Shown: piece after piece, positions 14,854-24,449 of the stretch
How the letters are laid out: the number at the start of each line of letters is the position of its first letter
Numbering within the stretch: the stretch's first letter is position 1
NCBI GenBank assembly: GCA_029781095.1
Contig: JAKOXM010000478.1
Location: forward strand, 1 to 36,868
Direction: 5' to 3'
Length of the DNA: 36,868 nt
Source: Bacteroidota bacterium
GTDB taxonomy: Bacteria; Bacteroidota; Bacteroidia; Chitinophagales; Saprospiraceae
Translations under genes and position numbers: made by a program
Notes under the pieces: model-generated
Databases searched by the model: none
What the model saw: only the letters and a program-made list of their open reading frames with translations
What the model was told of the DNA's origin: nothing

Positions 14854-17800
14854 ATGCGCCTCCTGTCCGGGATTTATTTGTTTTTGTTTGTTTTTTCAGC
14901 CGCACTTTTCCAAAACTGTTCCAGCCACAGCGATATTCCTGCCCGCATCCTGATATTTTCAAAAACCGAAGGTTACCGGCATGATTGTATCCCGACGGCT
15001 ACGGCTGCCCTGCGCAAGCTGTGCCACGACAACGGCATTGCTGTCGATACGACCGAAGATGCAGCGGATTTTACCGAGAAAAATCTGCGCCGATACAATG
15101 CCGTCGTATTCCTCTGTACCACCGGCGATGTATTAAATCCTTCACAGGAAACTGATTTTCAGCGATATATACAGGCAGGTGGCGGCTACGTGGGCATCCA
15201 CTCCGCAACGGATACGGAATACGGCTGGACCTGGTACGGCGGCCTGGCAGGCGGCTACTTCAACGGACATCCGGCGCAACAAAACGCTACGCTGATCGTC
15301 AAGGATCACAACCACCCGGCCACAAAGCATCTCGGCGATACCTGGCAGCGGTTCGACGAATGGTATAGTTTCAAAAACCTGAACCCCAACGTGAAAGTCC
15401 TCCTGACCATCGATGAGAAGTCATACCAGGGCGGCACCAACGGCGAAAACCACCCGATGTCGTGGTACCATGAGTACGACGGCGGCCGGGCTTTTTACAC
15501 GGCTCTGGGACACACCAAAGAGAGTTATTCGGAGAAGGATTTCCTGCAGCACGTGCTGGGCGGTATCCAGTACGCGATCGGTAAAAAAAAACGGCTTGAT
15601 TATACGGCATGCCGTACGCCGGAGCAGCCGGATCCCACGCGATTCGTAAAAACGGTGCTTGCCAGCGACCTGACCGAACCCATGCAATTCGGTATGTTGC
15701 CGAGCGGGAAAATCCTGCTCGTCGAACGGCGTGGCGCCATCAAAATCTTCGACCCGGCCACCGGACTGATCAATGTTGTGTACAAATTGCCCGTCTATTC
15801 CAAAGAAGAAGACGGCCTCATGGGCCTGGCCATCGACCCGAACTGGGAGCAGAACCACTGGATATACCTGTACTATTCCCCGGCGATCGACGAATCGATC
15901 AACCAGTTATCGCGTTTCGTATTCGTGGGTGACACCCTCGACCGGGCATCCGAAAAGATCATGCTGAAGGTGGGCGTGCAGCGGCTCGAATGCTGCCATG
16001 CTGCCGGTTGCCTGCGCTATGCCGCCGACGGCTACCTGTACCTTTCTGCGGGCGACAACAGCAACCCCTTCGCATCGGATGGGTACGCCCCGATGGACGA
16101 GCGCCCGGGGCGCAGTCCCTGGGATTCCCAGAAATCTTCGGCCAACACGAATGACCTTCGCGGTAAAATCATGAGGATCAAGCCTTTGGACGACGGCTCG
16201 TACATTTGTCCGGCAGGAAATCTCTTTAATAAACAGGACCTGCACATCACCGAAGGCCCCTTGCCCGACGAACGGCGGATCGCCGAAAACAGGGAACGGG
16301 GCGGCCGACCGGAAATCTATGTCATGGGCTGCCGCAACCCTTTCCGTACGTCCATCGACGTACGCCGAAAATTGCTTTTCTGGGGCGAAGTAGGCCCCGA
16401 TGCCGGTGAGCCCGACAGCACCCGCGGCCCGGCAGGGCACGATGAAGTGAACCGCGCCCGAGCGGCCGGCTTTTTCGGCTGGCCGTATTTTGTGGGCGAC
16501 AATAAACCCTACCGCAAGTATAATTTTGCCACTAAAAAATCGGGACCGTATTTCGATCCGCAGCACCCGGTGAACGACAGCCCCAACAACACCGGCGCAC
16601 GCGATCTGCCGCCGGCACAACCTGCCTTTATCTGGTATCCGTACAGCAACTCGCCCGACTTTCCGCTGGTGGGCAACGGTGGCCGCAACGCCATGGCTGG
16701 CCCCGTGTATTATTGCGACGAATACCCGGCAGAAACGCGGTTCCCGGATTATTACGACGGCAAACTGATTACCTACGACTGGATGCGCAACTGGATGATG
16801 GCCATTACCATCGACTCGCTGGGCGATTTCAGCCGCATGGAACCTTTTGGCGACAGCATCTACCTGTCGCGCCCCATGGATATGTTTGTGGACAAGAACG
16901 GTTCGCTGTGGGTGCTCGAATACGGAACGCAGTGGTTTTCATCCAACCCCGACGCACGTATCAGTCGCGTCGATTATGTGCGCGGCAACCGCCCGCCGAT
17001 ACCGGTTTTACAGGCGGATAAATCGGCGGGTGCGACGCCATGCACCGTCGTTTTTTCAGTCTCCAAAACCCGCGACTACGACGACGATCGCCTGAGTTAC
17101 GAACTGGATTTCGGCGACGGGTCGGCTCCCTGGTTTCTCCGCGAATTCCGTGCGGCAGCACACGCCGGGTCGGTAAAAAGCATAAAAAAGAACCCGCTGG
17201 ACAGCATTATTCACGTTTTCGAAAAACCGGGGACTTATGAAGTCAGTCTGAAAGTGACAGACGCCTCTGGGGTGAGCAAAACGACCAGGCAAAAGTTGTT
17301 CGCCGGAAACGAGCCACCCCTCGTCCGCTGGGATTTTGGCAGAAAAAGCCGCAGTTTTTACCAGCCCGGCGACACGCTCCATTACAAACTTATCGTGGAA
17401 GACCGGGAAGACGGCTCACTGGAGGACGGCGGTATCGCCCCGGCAACGGTGGCCACCACCATCGACTACCTCGAAACGGGTTTTGATATCACCAGTATCG
17501 CGCAAGGGCACCAGGCCGCCAAACAACAGACGGAATACGCGCGCGGAAAAATCCTCATCGATCGCTCGGATTGCAAAACCTGCCACGCGGAAGACCGCCA
17601 GATCAACGGACCCGCATTTCAGGCCGTTGCGGAGCGTTACCGGAAAAACGAGTTCGCCGTGCGCAACCTGTCCGCCAAAGTGATCAAAGGCGGCGCCGGC
17701 AACTGGGGCCAGACGGTGATGAGCGCTCACCCGCAGGTATCGGAAGAAGACGCCGGCGAAATGGTGCGCTGGATACTTTCGCTCGGCGCGCCCCCCAAAC

Positions 17801-18387
17801 CGAAGCAATCACTGCCGCGTTCCGGCGATTACGTGTTGTCGGTGCCGCCGCCCAAAGACAAAAAGAGCAGGCCGAAACCCGGCACCTACATTTTCAAGGC
17901 TACCTACCGCGACCGCGGCACCGCTTCGCAAATGCCCCTGGAAGAAGGCGAAACCATTGCCCTGCGCGCCGCATTCCAGCAGGCTGAACAAGCGGACAGC
18001 ATGTCGAAAAACATTCGCACCTACCGGCCCTTCGACGGCGATACGGTGGTATTGAATGAATTGAAAAGCAACAGTTTTTTCGTATTCAAGCATGCCGACC
18101 TGAGCAGCATCAGCTCCGTTGCCGTCGGCATCGGCTCGGGCGACAAACGATACAAATTCAGCGGCGGGCGACTGGAACTGCACCTCGACGGGCCTACCGG
18201 GCCGCTGCTGGGCAAAGTGGCGATACCTTCAAAAAACGCGTCGGACAAGATGGAATTTTCCGAAGTGGTGTTGCCCCTGAACTTCCGGGCAGACGGCAAG
18301 TTTCACGACCTTTATTTTGTCGTGAAGAACGAAAACAACCCTTCGCAGCCGGTGGCGGCAATTGACTGGGTGCGGTTCAATTTGTGA
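14854..18387 (+). CDS. ThuA / PQQ-dependent sugar dehydrogenase / PKD / cytochrome c / CBM6-like multidomain protein
   Basis: The product is 1177 residues. The ATG at 14854 puts a hydrophobic export signal first (1-20), ending at Cys22-Ser-Ser, a possible lipoprotein cysteine although the lipobox is poor. Domains in order: ThuA-like, about 30-243 (GGGYVGIHSATDTEYGW, GHP); six-bladed PQQ sugar dehydrogenase propeller, about 263-710 (EPMQFGMLPSG, GLMGLAIDPNW, LYLSAGDN, LRGKIMRI, YVMGCRNPFR); PKD, about 713-815 (LDFGDGS, HVFEKPGTYEVSLKVTD); class I cytochrome c with CKTCH at 907-911 and a likely axial Met956; and a C-terminal CBM6-like beta-sandwich, about 1033-1177. The propeller would oxidise a sugar and pass electrons to the fused haem, outside the cytoplasm. 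ThuA relates to keto-sugar metabolism and the last domain would bind glycan. Substrate unknown. Confidence 0.93.
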   Translation: MRLLSGIYLFLFVFSAALFQNCSSHSDIPARILIFSKTEGYRHDCIPTATAALRKLCHDNGIAVDTTEDAADFTEKNLRRYNAVVFLCTTGDVLNPSQETDFQRYIQAGGGYVGIHSATDTEYGWTWYGGLAGGYFNGHPAQQNATLIVKDHNHPATKHLGDTWQRFDEWYSFKNLNPNVKVLLTIDEKSYQGGTNGENHPMSWYHEYDGGRAFYTALGHTKESYSEKDFLQHVLGGIQYAIGKKKRLDYTACRTPEQPDPTRFVKTVLASDLTEPMQFGMLPSGKILLVERRGAIKIFDPATGLINVVYKLPVYSKEEDGLMGLAIDPNWEQNHWIYLYYSPAIDESINQLSRFVFVGDTLDRASEKIMLKVGVQRLECCHAAGCLRYAADGYLYLSAGDNSNPFASDGYAPMDERPGRSPWDSQKSSANTNDLRGKIMRIKPLDDGSYICPAGNLFNKQDLHITEGPLPDERRIAENRERGGRPEIYVMGCRNPFRTSIDVRRKLLFWGEVGPDAGEPDSTRGPAGHDEVNRARAAGFFGWPYFVGDNKPYRKYNFATKKSGPYFDPQHPVNDSPNNTGARDLPPAQPAFIWYPYSNSPDFPLVGNGGRNAMAGPVYYCDEYPAETRFPDYYDGKLITYDWMRNWMMAITIDSLGDFSRMEPFGDSIYLSRPMDMFVDKNGSLWVLEYGTQWFSSNPDARISRVDYVRGNRPPIPVLQADKSAGATPCTVVFSVSKTRDYDDDRLSYELDFGDGSAPWFLREFRAAAHAGSVKSIKKNPLDSIIHVFEKPGTYEVSLKVTDASGVSKTTRQKLFAGNEPPLVRWDFGRKSRSFYQPGDTLHYKLIVEDREDGSLEDGGIAPATVATTIDYLETGFDITSIAQGHQAAKQQTEYARGKILIDRSDCKTCHAEDRQINGPAFQAVAERYRKNEFAVRNLSAKVIKGGAGNWGQTVMSAHPQVSEEDAGEMVRWILSLGAPPKPKQSLPRSGDYVLSVPPPKDKKSRPKPGTYIFKATYRDRGTASQMPLEEGETIALRAAFQQAEQADSMSKNIRTYRPFDGDTVVLNELKSNSFFVFKHADLSSISSVAVGIGSGDKRYKFSGGRLELHLDGPTGPLLGKVAIPSKNASDKMEFSEVVLPLNFRADGKFHDLYFVVKNENNPSQPVAAIDWVRFNL

Positions 18388-18481
18388 TAAAGCAGGTGTG
18401 GCATGAATTCGGCCCCTTGCTGCATCATTTTCCGCGGAAAATGATGCAGCAAGGGGCCGAATTCATGCCACACCTGCTTTA
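18388..18481. repeat. Axis of the palindrome and flanking non-coding DNA
   Basis: This is the 94 bp between the stop codons of the two copies of the large ThuA/PQQ gene. It is one uninterrupted palindrome by construction. Its innermost 18 bases, CATTTTCCGCGGAAAATG (18426-18443), could be a native short palindrome or terminator stem at which the sequence folded back. With a perfect palindrome one cannot tell where native sequence ends and the fold begins. No promoter, gene or protelomerase-type telomere motif that I know is recognisable. Confidence 0.85.
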
Positions 18482-21400
18482 TCACAAATTGAACCGCACC
18501 CAGTCAATTGCCGCCACCGGCTGCGAAGGGTTGTTTTCGTTCTTCACGACAAAATAAAGGTCGTGAAACTTGCCGTCTGCCCGGAAGTTCAGGGGCAACA
18601 CCACTTCGGAAAATTCCATCTTGTCCGACGCGTTTTTTGAAGGTATCGCCACTTTGCCCAGCAGCGGCCCGGTAGGCCCGTCGAGGTGCAGTTCCAGTCG
18701 CCCGCCGCTGAATTTGTATCGTTTGTCGCCCGAGCCGATGCCGACGGCAACGGAGCTGATGCTGCTCAGGTCGGCATGCTTGAATACGAAAAAACTGTTG
18801 CTTTTCAATTCATTCAATACCACCGTATCGCCGTCGAAGGGCCGGTAGGTGCGAATGTTTTTCGACATGCTGTCCGCTTGTTCAGCCTGCTGGAATGCGG
18901 CGCGCAGGGCAATGGTTTCGCCTTCTTCCAGGGGCATTTGCGAAGCGGTGCCGCGGTCGCGGTAGGTAGCCTTGAAAATGTAGGTGCCGGGTTTCGGCCT
19001 GCTCTTTTTGTCTTTGGGCGGCGGCACCGACAACACGTAATCGCCGGAACGCGGCAGTGATTGCTTCGGTTTGGGGGGCGCGCCGAGCGAAAGTATCCAG
19101 CGCACCATTTCGCCGGCGTCTTCTTCCGATACCTGCGGGTGAGCGCTCATCACCGTCTGGCCCCAGTTGCCGGCGCCGCCTTTGATCACTTTGGCGGACA
19201 GGTTGCGCACGGCGAACTCGTTTTTCCGGTAACGCTCCGCAACGGCCTGAAATGCGGGTCCGTTGATCTGGCGGTCTTCCGCGTGGCAGGTTTTGCAATC
19301 CGAGCGATCGATGAGGATTTTTCCGCGCGCGTATTCCGTCTGTTGTTTGGCGGCCTGGTGCCCTTGCGCGATACTGGTGATATCAAAACCCGTTTCGAGG
19401 TAGTCGATGGTGGTGGCCACCGTTGCCGGGGCGATACCGCCGTCCTCCAGTGAGCCGTCTTCCCGGTCTTCCACGATAAGTTTGTAATGGAGCGTGTCGC
19501 CGGGCTGGTAAAAACTGCGGCTTTTTCTGCCAAAATCCCAGCGGACGAGGGGTGGCTCGTTTCCGGCGAACAACTTTTGCCTGGTCGTTTTGCTCACCCC
19601 AGAGGCGTCTGTCACTTTCAGACTGACTTCATAAGTCCCCGGTTTTTCGAAAACGTGAATAATGCTGTCCAGCGGGTTCTTTTTTATGCTTTTTACCGAC
19701 CCGGCGTGTGCTGCCGCACGGAATTCGCGGAGAAACCAGGGAGCCGACCCGTCGCCGAAATCCAGTTCGTAACTCAGGCGATCGTCGTCGTAGTCGCGGG
19801 TTTTGGAGACTGAAAAAACGACGGTGCATGGCGTCGCACCCGCCGATTTATCCGCCTGTAAAACCGGTATCGGCGGGCGGTTGCCGCGCACATAATCGAC
19901 GCGACTGATACGTGCGTCGGGGTTGGATGAAAACCACTGCGTTCCGTATTCGAGCACCCACAGCGAACCGTTCTTGTCCACAAACATATCCATGGGGCGC
20001 GACAGGTAGATGCTGTCGCCAAAAGGTTCCATGCGGCTGAAATCGCCCAGCGAGTCGATGGTAATGGCCATCATCCAGTTGCGCATCCAGTCGTAGGTAA
20101 TCAGTTTGCCGTCGTAATAATCCGGGAACCGCGTTTCTGCCGGGTATTCGTCGCAATAATACACGGGGCCAGCCATGGCGTTGCGGCCACCGTTGCCCAC
20201 CAGCGGAAAGTCGGGCGAGTTGCTGTACGGATACCAGATAAAGGCAGGTTGTGCCGGCGGCAGATCGCGTGCGCCGGTGTTGTTGGGGCTGTCGTTCACC
20301 GGGTGCTGCGGATCGAAATACGGTCCCGATTTTTTAGTGGCAAAATTATACTTGCGGTAGGGTTTATTGTCGCCCACAAAATACGGCCAGCCGAAAAAGC
20401 CGGCCGCTCGGGCGCGGTTCACTTCATCGTGCCCTGCCGGGCCGCGGGTGCTGTCGGGCTCACCGGCATCGGGGCCTACTTCGCCCCAGAAAAGCAATTT
20501 TCGGCGTACGTCGATGGACGTACGGAAAGGGTTGCGGCAGCCCATGACATAGATTTCCGGTCGGCCGCCCCGTTCCCTGTTTTCGGCGATCCGCCGTTCG
20601 TCGGGCAAGGGGCCTTCGGTGATGTGCAGGTCCTGTTTATTAAAGAGATTTCCTGCCGGACAAATGTACGAGCCGTCGTCCAAAGGCTTGATCCTCATGA
20701 TTTTACCGCGAAGGTCATTCGTGTTGGCCGAAGATTTCTGGGAATCCCAGGGACTGCGCCCCGGGCGCTCGTCCATCGGGGCGTACCCATCCGATGCGAA
20801 GGGGTTGCTGTTGTCGCCCGCAGAAAGGTACAGGTAGCCGTCGGCGGCATAGCGCAGGCAACCGGCAGCATGGCAGCATTCGAGCCGCTGCACGCCCACC
20901 TTCAGCATGATCTTTTCGGATGCCCGGTCGAGGGTGTCACCCACGAATACGAAACGCGATAACTGGTTGATCGATTCGTCGATCGCCGGGGAATAGTACA
21001 GGTATATCCAGTGGTTCTGCTCCCAGTTCGGGTCGATGGCCAGGCCCATGAGGCCGTCTTCTTCTTTGGAATAGACGGGCAATTTGTACACAACATTGAT
21101 CAGTCCGGTGGCCGGGTCGAAGATTTTGATGGCGCCACGCCGTTCGACGAGCAGGATTTTCCCGCTCGGCAACATACCGAATTGCATGGGTTCGGTCAGG
21201 TCGCTGGCAAGCACCGTTTTTACGAATCGCGTGGGATCCGGCTGCTCCGGCGTACGGCATGCCGTATAATCAAGCCGTTTTTTTTTACCGATCGCGTACT
21301 GGATACCGCCCAGCACGTGCTGCAGGAAATCCTTCTCCGAATAACTCTCTTTGGTGTGTCCCAGAGCCGTGTAAAAAGCCCGGCCGCCGTCGTACTCATG

Positions 21401-22015
21401 GTACCACGACATCGGGTGGTTTTCGCCGTTGGTGCCGCCCTGGTATGACTTCTCATCGATGGTCAGGAGGACTTTCACGTTGGGGTTCAGGTTTTTGAAA
21501 CTATACCATTCGTCGAACCGCTGCCAGGTATCGCCGAGATGCTTTGTGGCCGGGTGGTTGTGATCCTTGACGATCAGCGTAGCGTTTTGTTGCGCCGGAT
21601 GTCCGTTGAAGTAGCCGCCTGCCAGGCCGCCGTACCAGGTCCAGCCGTATTCCGTATCCGTTGCGGAGTGGATGCCCACGTAGCCGCCACCTGCCTGTAT
21701 ATATCGCTGAAAATCAGTTTCCTGTGAAGGATTTAATACATCGCCGGTGGTACAGAGGAATACGACGGCATTGTATCGGCGCAGATTTTTCTCGGTAAAA
21801 TCCGCTGCATCTTCGGTCGTATCGACAGCAATGCCGTTGTCGTGGCACAGCTTGCGCAGGGCAGCCGTAGCCGTCGGGATACAATCATGCCGGTAACCTT
21901 CGGTTTTTGAAAATATCAGGATGCGGGCAGGAATATCGCTGTGGCTGGAACAGTTTTGGAAAAGTGCGGCTGAAAAAACAAACAAAAACAAATAAATCCC
22001 GGACAGGAGGCGCAT
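18482..22015 (-). CDS. ThuA/PQQ dehydrogenase/PKD/cytochrome c/CBM6-like protein (second copy)
   Basis: Exact inverted copy of the gene at 14854-18387, and its nearest neighbour across the axis. The two copies converge tail to tail with 94 bp between stop codons. All five domains, including the CKTCH haem site and the export signal, are intact. If the palindrome is an artefact this entry is not an additional gene. Confidence 0.9.
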   Translation of the reverse strand: MRLLSGIYLFLFVFSAALFQNCSSHSDIPARILIFSKTEGYRHDCIPTATAALRKLCHDNGIAVDTTEDAADFTEKNLRRYNAVVFLCTTGDVLNPSQETDFQRYIQAGGGYVGIHSATDTEYGWTWYGGLAGGYFNGHPAQQNATLIVKDHNHPATKHLGDTWQRFDEWYSFKNLNPNVKVLLTIDEKSYQGGTNGENHPMSWYHEYDGGRAFYTALGHTKESYSEKDFLQHVLGGIQYAIGKKKRLDYTACRTPEQPDPTRFVKTVLASDLTEPMQFGMLPSGKILLVERRGAIKIFDPATGLINVVYKLPVYSKEEDGLMGLAIDPNWEQNHWIYLYYSPAIDESINQLSRFVFVGDTLDRASEKIMLKVGVQRLECCHAAGCLRYAADGYLYLSAGDNSNPFASDGYAPMDERPGRSPWDSQKSSANTNDLRGKIMRIKPLDDGSYICPAGNLFNKQDLHITEGPLPDERRIAENRERGGRPEIYVMGCRNPFRTSIDVRRKLLFWGEVGPDAGEPDSTRGPAGHDEVNRARAAGFFGWPYFVGDNKPYRKYNFATKKSGPYFDPQHPVNDSPNNTGARDLPPAQPAFIWYPYSNSPDFPLVGNGGRNAMAGPVYYCDEYPAETRFPDYYDGKLITYDWMRNWMMAITIDSLGDFSRMEPFGDSIYLSRPMDMFVDKNGSLWVLEYGTQWFSSNPDARISRVDYVRGNRPPIPVLQADKSAGATPCTVVFSVSKTRDYDDDRLSYELDFGDGSAPWFLREFRAAAHAGSVKSIKKNPLDSIIHVFEKPGTYEVSLKVTDASGVSKTTRQKLFAGNEPPLVRWDFGRKSRSFYQPGDTLHYKLIVEDREDGSLEDGGIAPATVATTIDYLETGFDITSIAQGHQAAKQQTEYARGKILIDRSDCKTCHAEDRQINGPAFQAVAERYRKNEFAVRNLSAKVIKGGAGNWGQTVMSAHPQVSEEDAGEMVRWILSLGAPPKPKQSLPRSGDYVLSVPPPKDKKSRPKPGTYIFKATYRDRGTASQMPLEEGETIALRAAFQQAEQADSMSKNIRTYRPFDGDTVVLNELKSNSFFVFKHADLSSISSVAVGIGSGDKRYKFSGGRLELHLDGPTGPLLGKVAIPSKNASDKMEFSEVVLPLNFRADGKFHDLYFVVKNENNPSQPVAAIDWVRFNL

Positions 22016-22046
22016 GATGTAAAATTTTAAAAAATTAAAATCCGGC

Positions 22047-22078
22047 GAAAGATAATCAGGGTTTATCCTGTTTTTCAA
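22047..22078 (-). promoter_or_regulatory. Putative ThuA/PQQ gene promoter (second copy)
   Basis: TTG-N21-TATCTTTC on the minus strand, the mirror of the left-arm site. Confidence 0.38.
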
Positions 22079-22148
22079 ATTATGGATTCCAGCATTTTGC
22101 CGGGTCCGATTTCAGGCATGTCGCCCTTCATAATACCGAACATTTTTA

Positions 22149-22223
22149 TTTCACGCAAAGGCGCAAAGTTTTCGCAAAGACGCAAAGCATTGAAATTTCA
22201 TATTTTGTGTCTTTGCGCCTTCG
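22149..22223. repeat. CGCAAAG/CTTTGCG inverted element (second copy)
   Basis: Mirror of 14646-14720. Being an inverted repeat itself, it reads nearly alike on both strands. Confidence 0.72.
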
Positions 22224-22272
22224 CATGGAATTTGTCCAGTAGTGTGGTCGCTCTTACGTTTTAAACACTCCC

Positions 22273-22423
22273 TTTCCCGCAGATTGCGGCGGAAAAACGG
22301 CGCAGATAACCGCATTCGTTTAATTTTAAAGTCTGTATCGTGAAATGTTTCCCGCAGATTAGGGCAGATTTGATACCTGTCTGCGAAAATCCGCGTGTTT
22401 TTTCTGCGGGAATCTGCGGGAAA
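22273..22423. repeat. Triplicated 13-mer element (second copy)
   Basis: Mirror of 14446-14596: TTTCCCGCAGATT twice and AATCTGCGGGAAA once. Confidence 0.72.
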
Positions 22424-22459
22424 AACCTGTTCTGCAAAGCACCATTACAAACCCGGTCT

Positions 22460-23353
22460 ATGATTTTCTGTCCTGAAAAAGTTATATGCTGCCTCACCCT
22501 GTTTTGCTTTTGCTCGCTGCTGCTGCCGGGCCAGTCGCAGCCGGATATGATTTTGATAAAAGGCGGTTCATTCCTCATGGGCGATTCGAGCGGCGATGCC
22601 GACGAAAAGCCTCCGCACCGGGTATTTGTACAAGATTTTTACATGGCAAAGACGGAGGTCACCGTGGCGCAGTTCAGGGCTTTTATCGATGCCGCCGGCT
22701 ATCGAACCGATGCCGAAACGGGTGACGGCAGTTTTGTGTGGGACAGCACAGGCTGGGTAAAAAGGGACGGTGTCAACTGGCGCCACACCGAATTCGGGCG
22801 GCTGCGCGACGTTGCGGAATACCGGTGTCCCGTTTTGCACGTGAGCTGGAACGACGCGGCACAGTACTGCAACTGGCTCAGCAGAAAGGCCGGCTTGAAA
22901 ATCGTTTATAACTTTCAAAAAGATACACTGATCGCCGATACCGGGGCCAACGGGTACAGGCTGCCTTTCGAAAACGAGTGGGAATACGCCGCCGCGGATG
23001 GGCGGGAATACAGGAGAGACCGGTTTTCAGGCAGCCCGAAGATCGGCGACGTTGCCTGGTATTCCGGGAATGCAGCCAAAAAAGTACATGGTGCGGGAGA
23101 AAAAAAAGCCAACGGACTCGGCTTGTTCGATATGACCGGCAATGCCTGGGAATGGTGTCACGACCGCTACGACGCAAACGCATATTCCAAAGAAACGACT
23201 ACTTTAGGCCCTTTAAAAGACGCGTTGCGGGTGCTGCGCGGCGGTTCGTGGAACAACAATGCGCGACATTGCCGCATCACCAACCGAACCAGCCGCTTCC
23301 CTGATTTCAGAGACGGGAACCTCGGATTCCGCGTGGCGCGAAATATCGATTAG
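22460..23353 (+). CDS. FGE-sulfatase (SUMF1-fold) domain protein (second copy)
   Basis: Exact inverted copy of the gene at 13516-14409. It is a secreted 297-residue SUMF1-fold protein that keeps Cys271 but has Asn266 at the other catalytic cysteine position of true FGE. It again precedes the Gfo/Idh/MocA gene by 14 bp. Confidence 0.85.
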   Translation: MIFCPEKVICCLTLFCFCSLLLPGQSQPDMILIKGGSFLMGDSSGDADEKPPHRVFVQDFYMAKTEVTVAQFRAFIDAAGYRTDAETGDGSFVWDSTGWVKRDGVNWRHTEFGRLRDVAEYRCPVLHVSWNDAAQYCNWLSRKAGLKIVYNFQKDTLIADTGANGYRLPFENEWEYAAADGREYRRDRFSGSPKIGDVAWYSGNAAKKVHGAGEKKANGLGLFDMTGNAWEWCHDRYDANAYSKETTTLGPLKDALRVLRGGSWNNNARHCRITNRTSRFPDFRDGNLGFRVARNID

Positions 23354-23367
23354 AAAAATACGCTATC

Positions 23368-24354
23368 ATGAAAACATACAATTGGGGCATCGTCGGTCCG
23401 GGGAAGATCGCCCGGAAATTTGCCGATGACCTGAAATTGCTTCCCAACGCCCGCCTGCACGCGGTGGCCTCCACCTCGCCCGAGCGCGCCGGGGCATTCG
23501 CAGACGAATACGGCATCGAGCATATTTTCAACCGGTACGAGGATATGGTTCAATGCCCGGGCCTCGATGTGGTGTATGTTGCGACGCCGCACGCCCTGCA
23601 TTGCGAAAATGCGCTGATGTACCTCGAAAACGGAATACCCGTATTGTGTGAAAAACCATTCGCCATGAACACGGGAGAGGCGCGGCGGCTGATGTCGGCG
23701 GCCCGCCGCAACCGGGTGTTTCTGATGGAAGCGCTGTGGACGCGTTTTATCCCAGCCTTTGACAAGGCGCTGCAACTGATTTCGGACGGCGAGATCGGCG
23801 AAGTGCATACCGTCAAGTCAGATTTCGGTTTCGCAATGCCATTCGATCCGGCACACCGCATTTTCAACAAAGCCCTCGGCGGCGGCTCCTTGCTCGATAT
23901 CGGAATTTACCCAGTTCTGCTTTCGCTCTTTGTTTTCGGCAAACCCGAAGTGGAGGATATTCTGGCCGCCGCTACTTTTACCCGAACCGACGTGGACGAA
24001 AGTTGTGTTTTTACCTTTCAATATCCCGGCAACCGGCTTGCCATCGGCCACAGCACCATAGCGGCGAATACGCCTGTGGAAGCCGCTTTTTACGGCCGGG
24101 AAGGCACCATCTACCTGCATCCGCGCTGGCATCACACGCAGCGGATAACCATCTCGAAGTACGAAGGCAGAGGGGAAACCAGCCGTGACATGGAGATACC
24201 ATATGAAGGCTGGGGTTATTTTCTCGAAGCAGCGCACGTCATGCAATGCCTTGACAATGAAATGCTTGAAAGCGACAAGGTTCCGCTCGATTTTACCCTT
24301 GACCTTGTGGAAACGCTCGACGCAATCAGGGAAAAAATCGGGCTGGTTTATTGA
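23368..24354 (+). CDS. Gfo/Idh/MocA-family oxidoreductase (second copy)
   Basis: Exact inverted copy of 12515-13501: an NAD(P)-dependent sugar or polyol dehydrogenase-like protein with GIVGPGKIA, CEKPF and LLDIGIYP motifs. Second gene of the operon with the FGE-like gene. Confidence 0.9.
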   Translation: MKTYNWGIVGPGKIARKFADDLKLLPNARLHAVASTSPERAGAFADEYGIEHIFNRYEDMVQCPGLDVVYVATPHALHCENALMYLENGIPVLCEKPFAMNTGEARRLMSAARRNRVFLMEALWTRFIPAFDKALQLISDGEIGEVHTVKSDFGFAMPFDPAHRIFNKALGGGSLLDIGIYPVLLSLFVFGKPEVEDILAAATFTRTDVDESCVFTFQYPGNRLAIGHSTIAANTPVEAAFYGREGTIYLHPRWHHTQRITISKYEGRGETSRDMEIPYEGWGYFLEAAHVMQCLDNEMLESDKVPLDFTLDLVETLDAIREKIGLVY

Positions 24355-24357
24355 AGG

Positions 24358-24429
24358 TTTCAGGGTTACAGAGTTACAAGGTTACAGGGTTAGATGGTTA
24401 CAAGGTTACAAAGTTTCAGGGTTTCAGGG
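24358..24429. repeat. Nine-copy 8-bp tandem repeat (second copy)
   Basis: Mirror of 12440-12511, reading TTACARGG-type units on the plus strand and starting 3 bp after the Gfo/Idh/MocA stop codon. Confidence 0.88.
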
Positions 24430-24449
24430 TCGGCGTTACTGCGGGCGGG

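Larger units (their letters stand above)
22016..22459. other. Divergent intergenic region (second copy)
   Basis: Mirror of 14410-14853 with the same two repeat elements and promoter candidate, and no gene. Confidence 0.6.

Noticed and set aside
1-18434. Defence, toxin-antitoxin or phage island
   Set aside because: Every sizeable gene has a metabolic, repair, folding or regulatory assignment. The one unknown, the glycine-rich protein, has no partner gene suggesting a toxin-antitoxin pair.
18388-18481. Protelomerase-type hairpin telomere of a linear replicon
   Set aside because: Not excluded by sequence, but no TelN/ResT-like gene, replication gene or partition gene is present and the genes look chromosomal.
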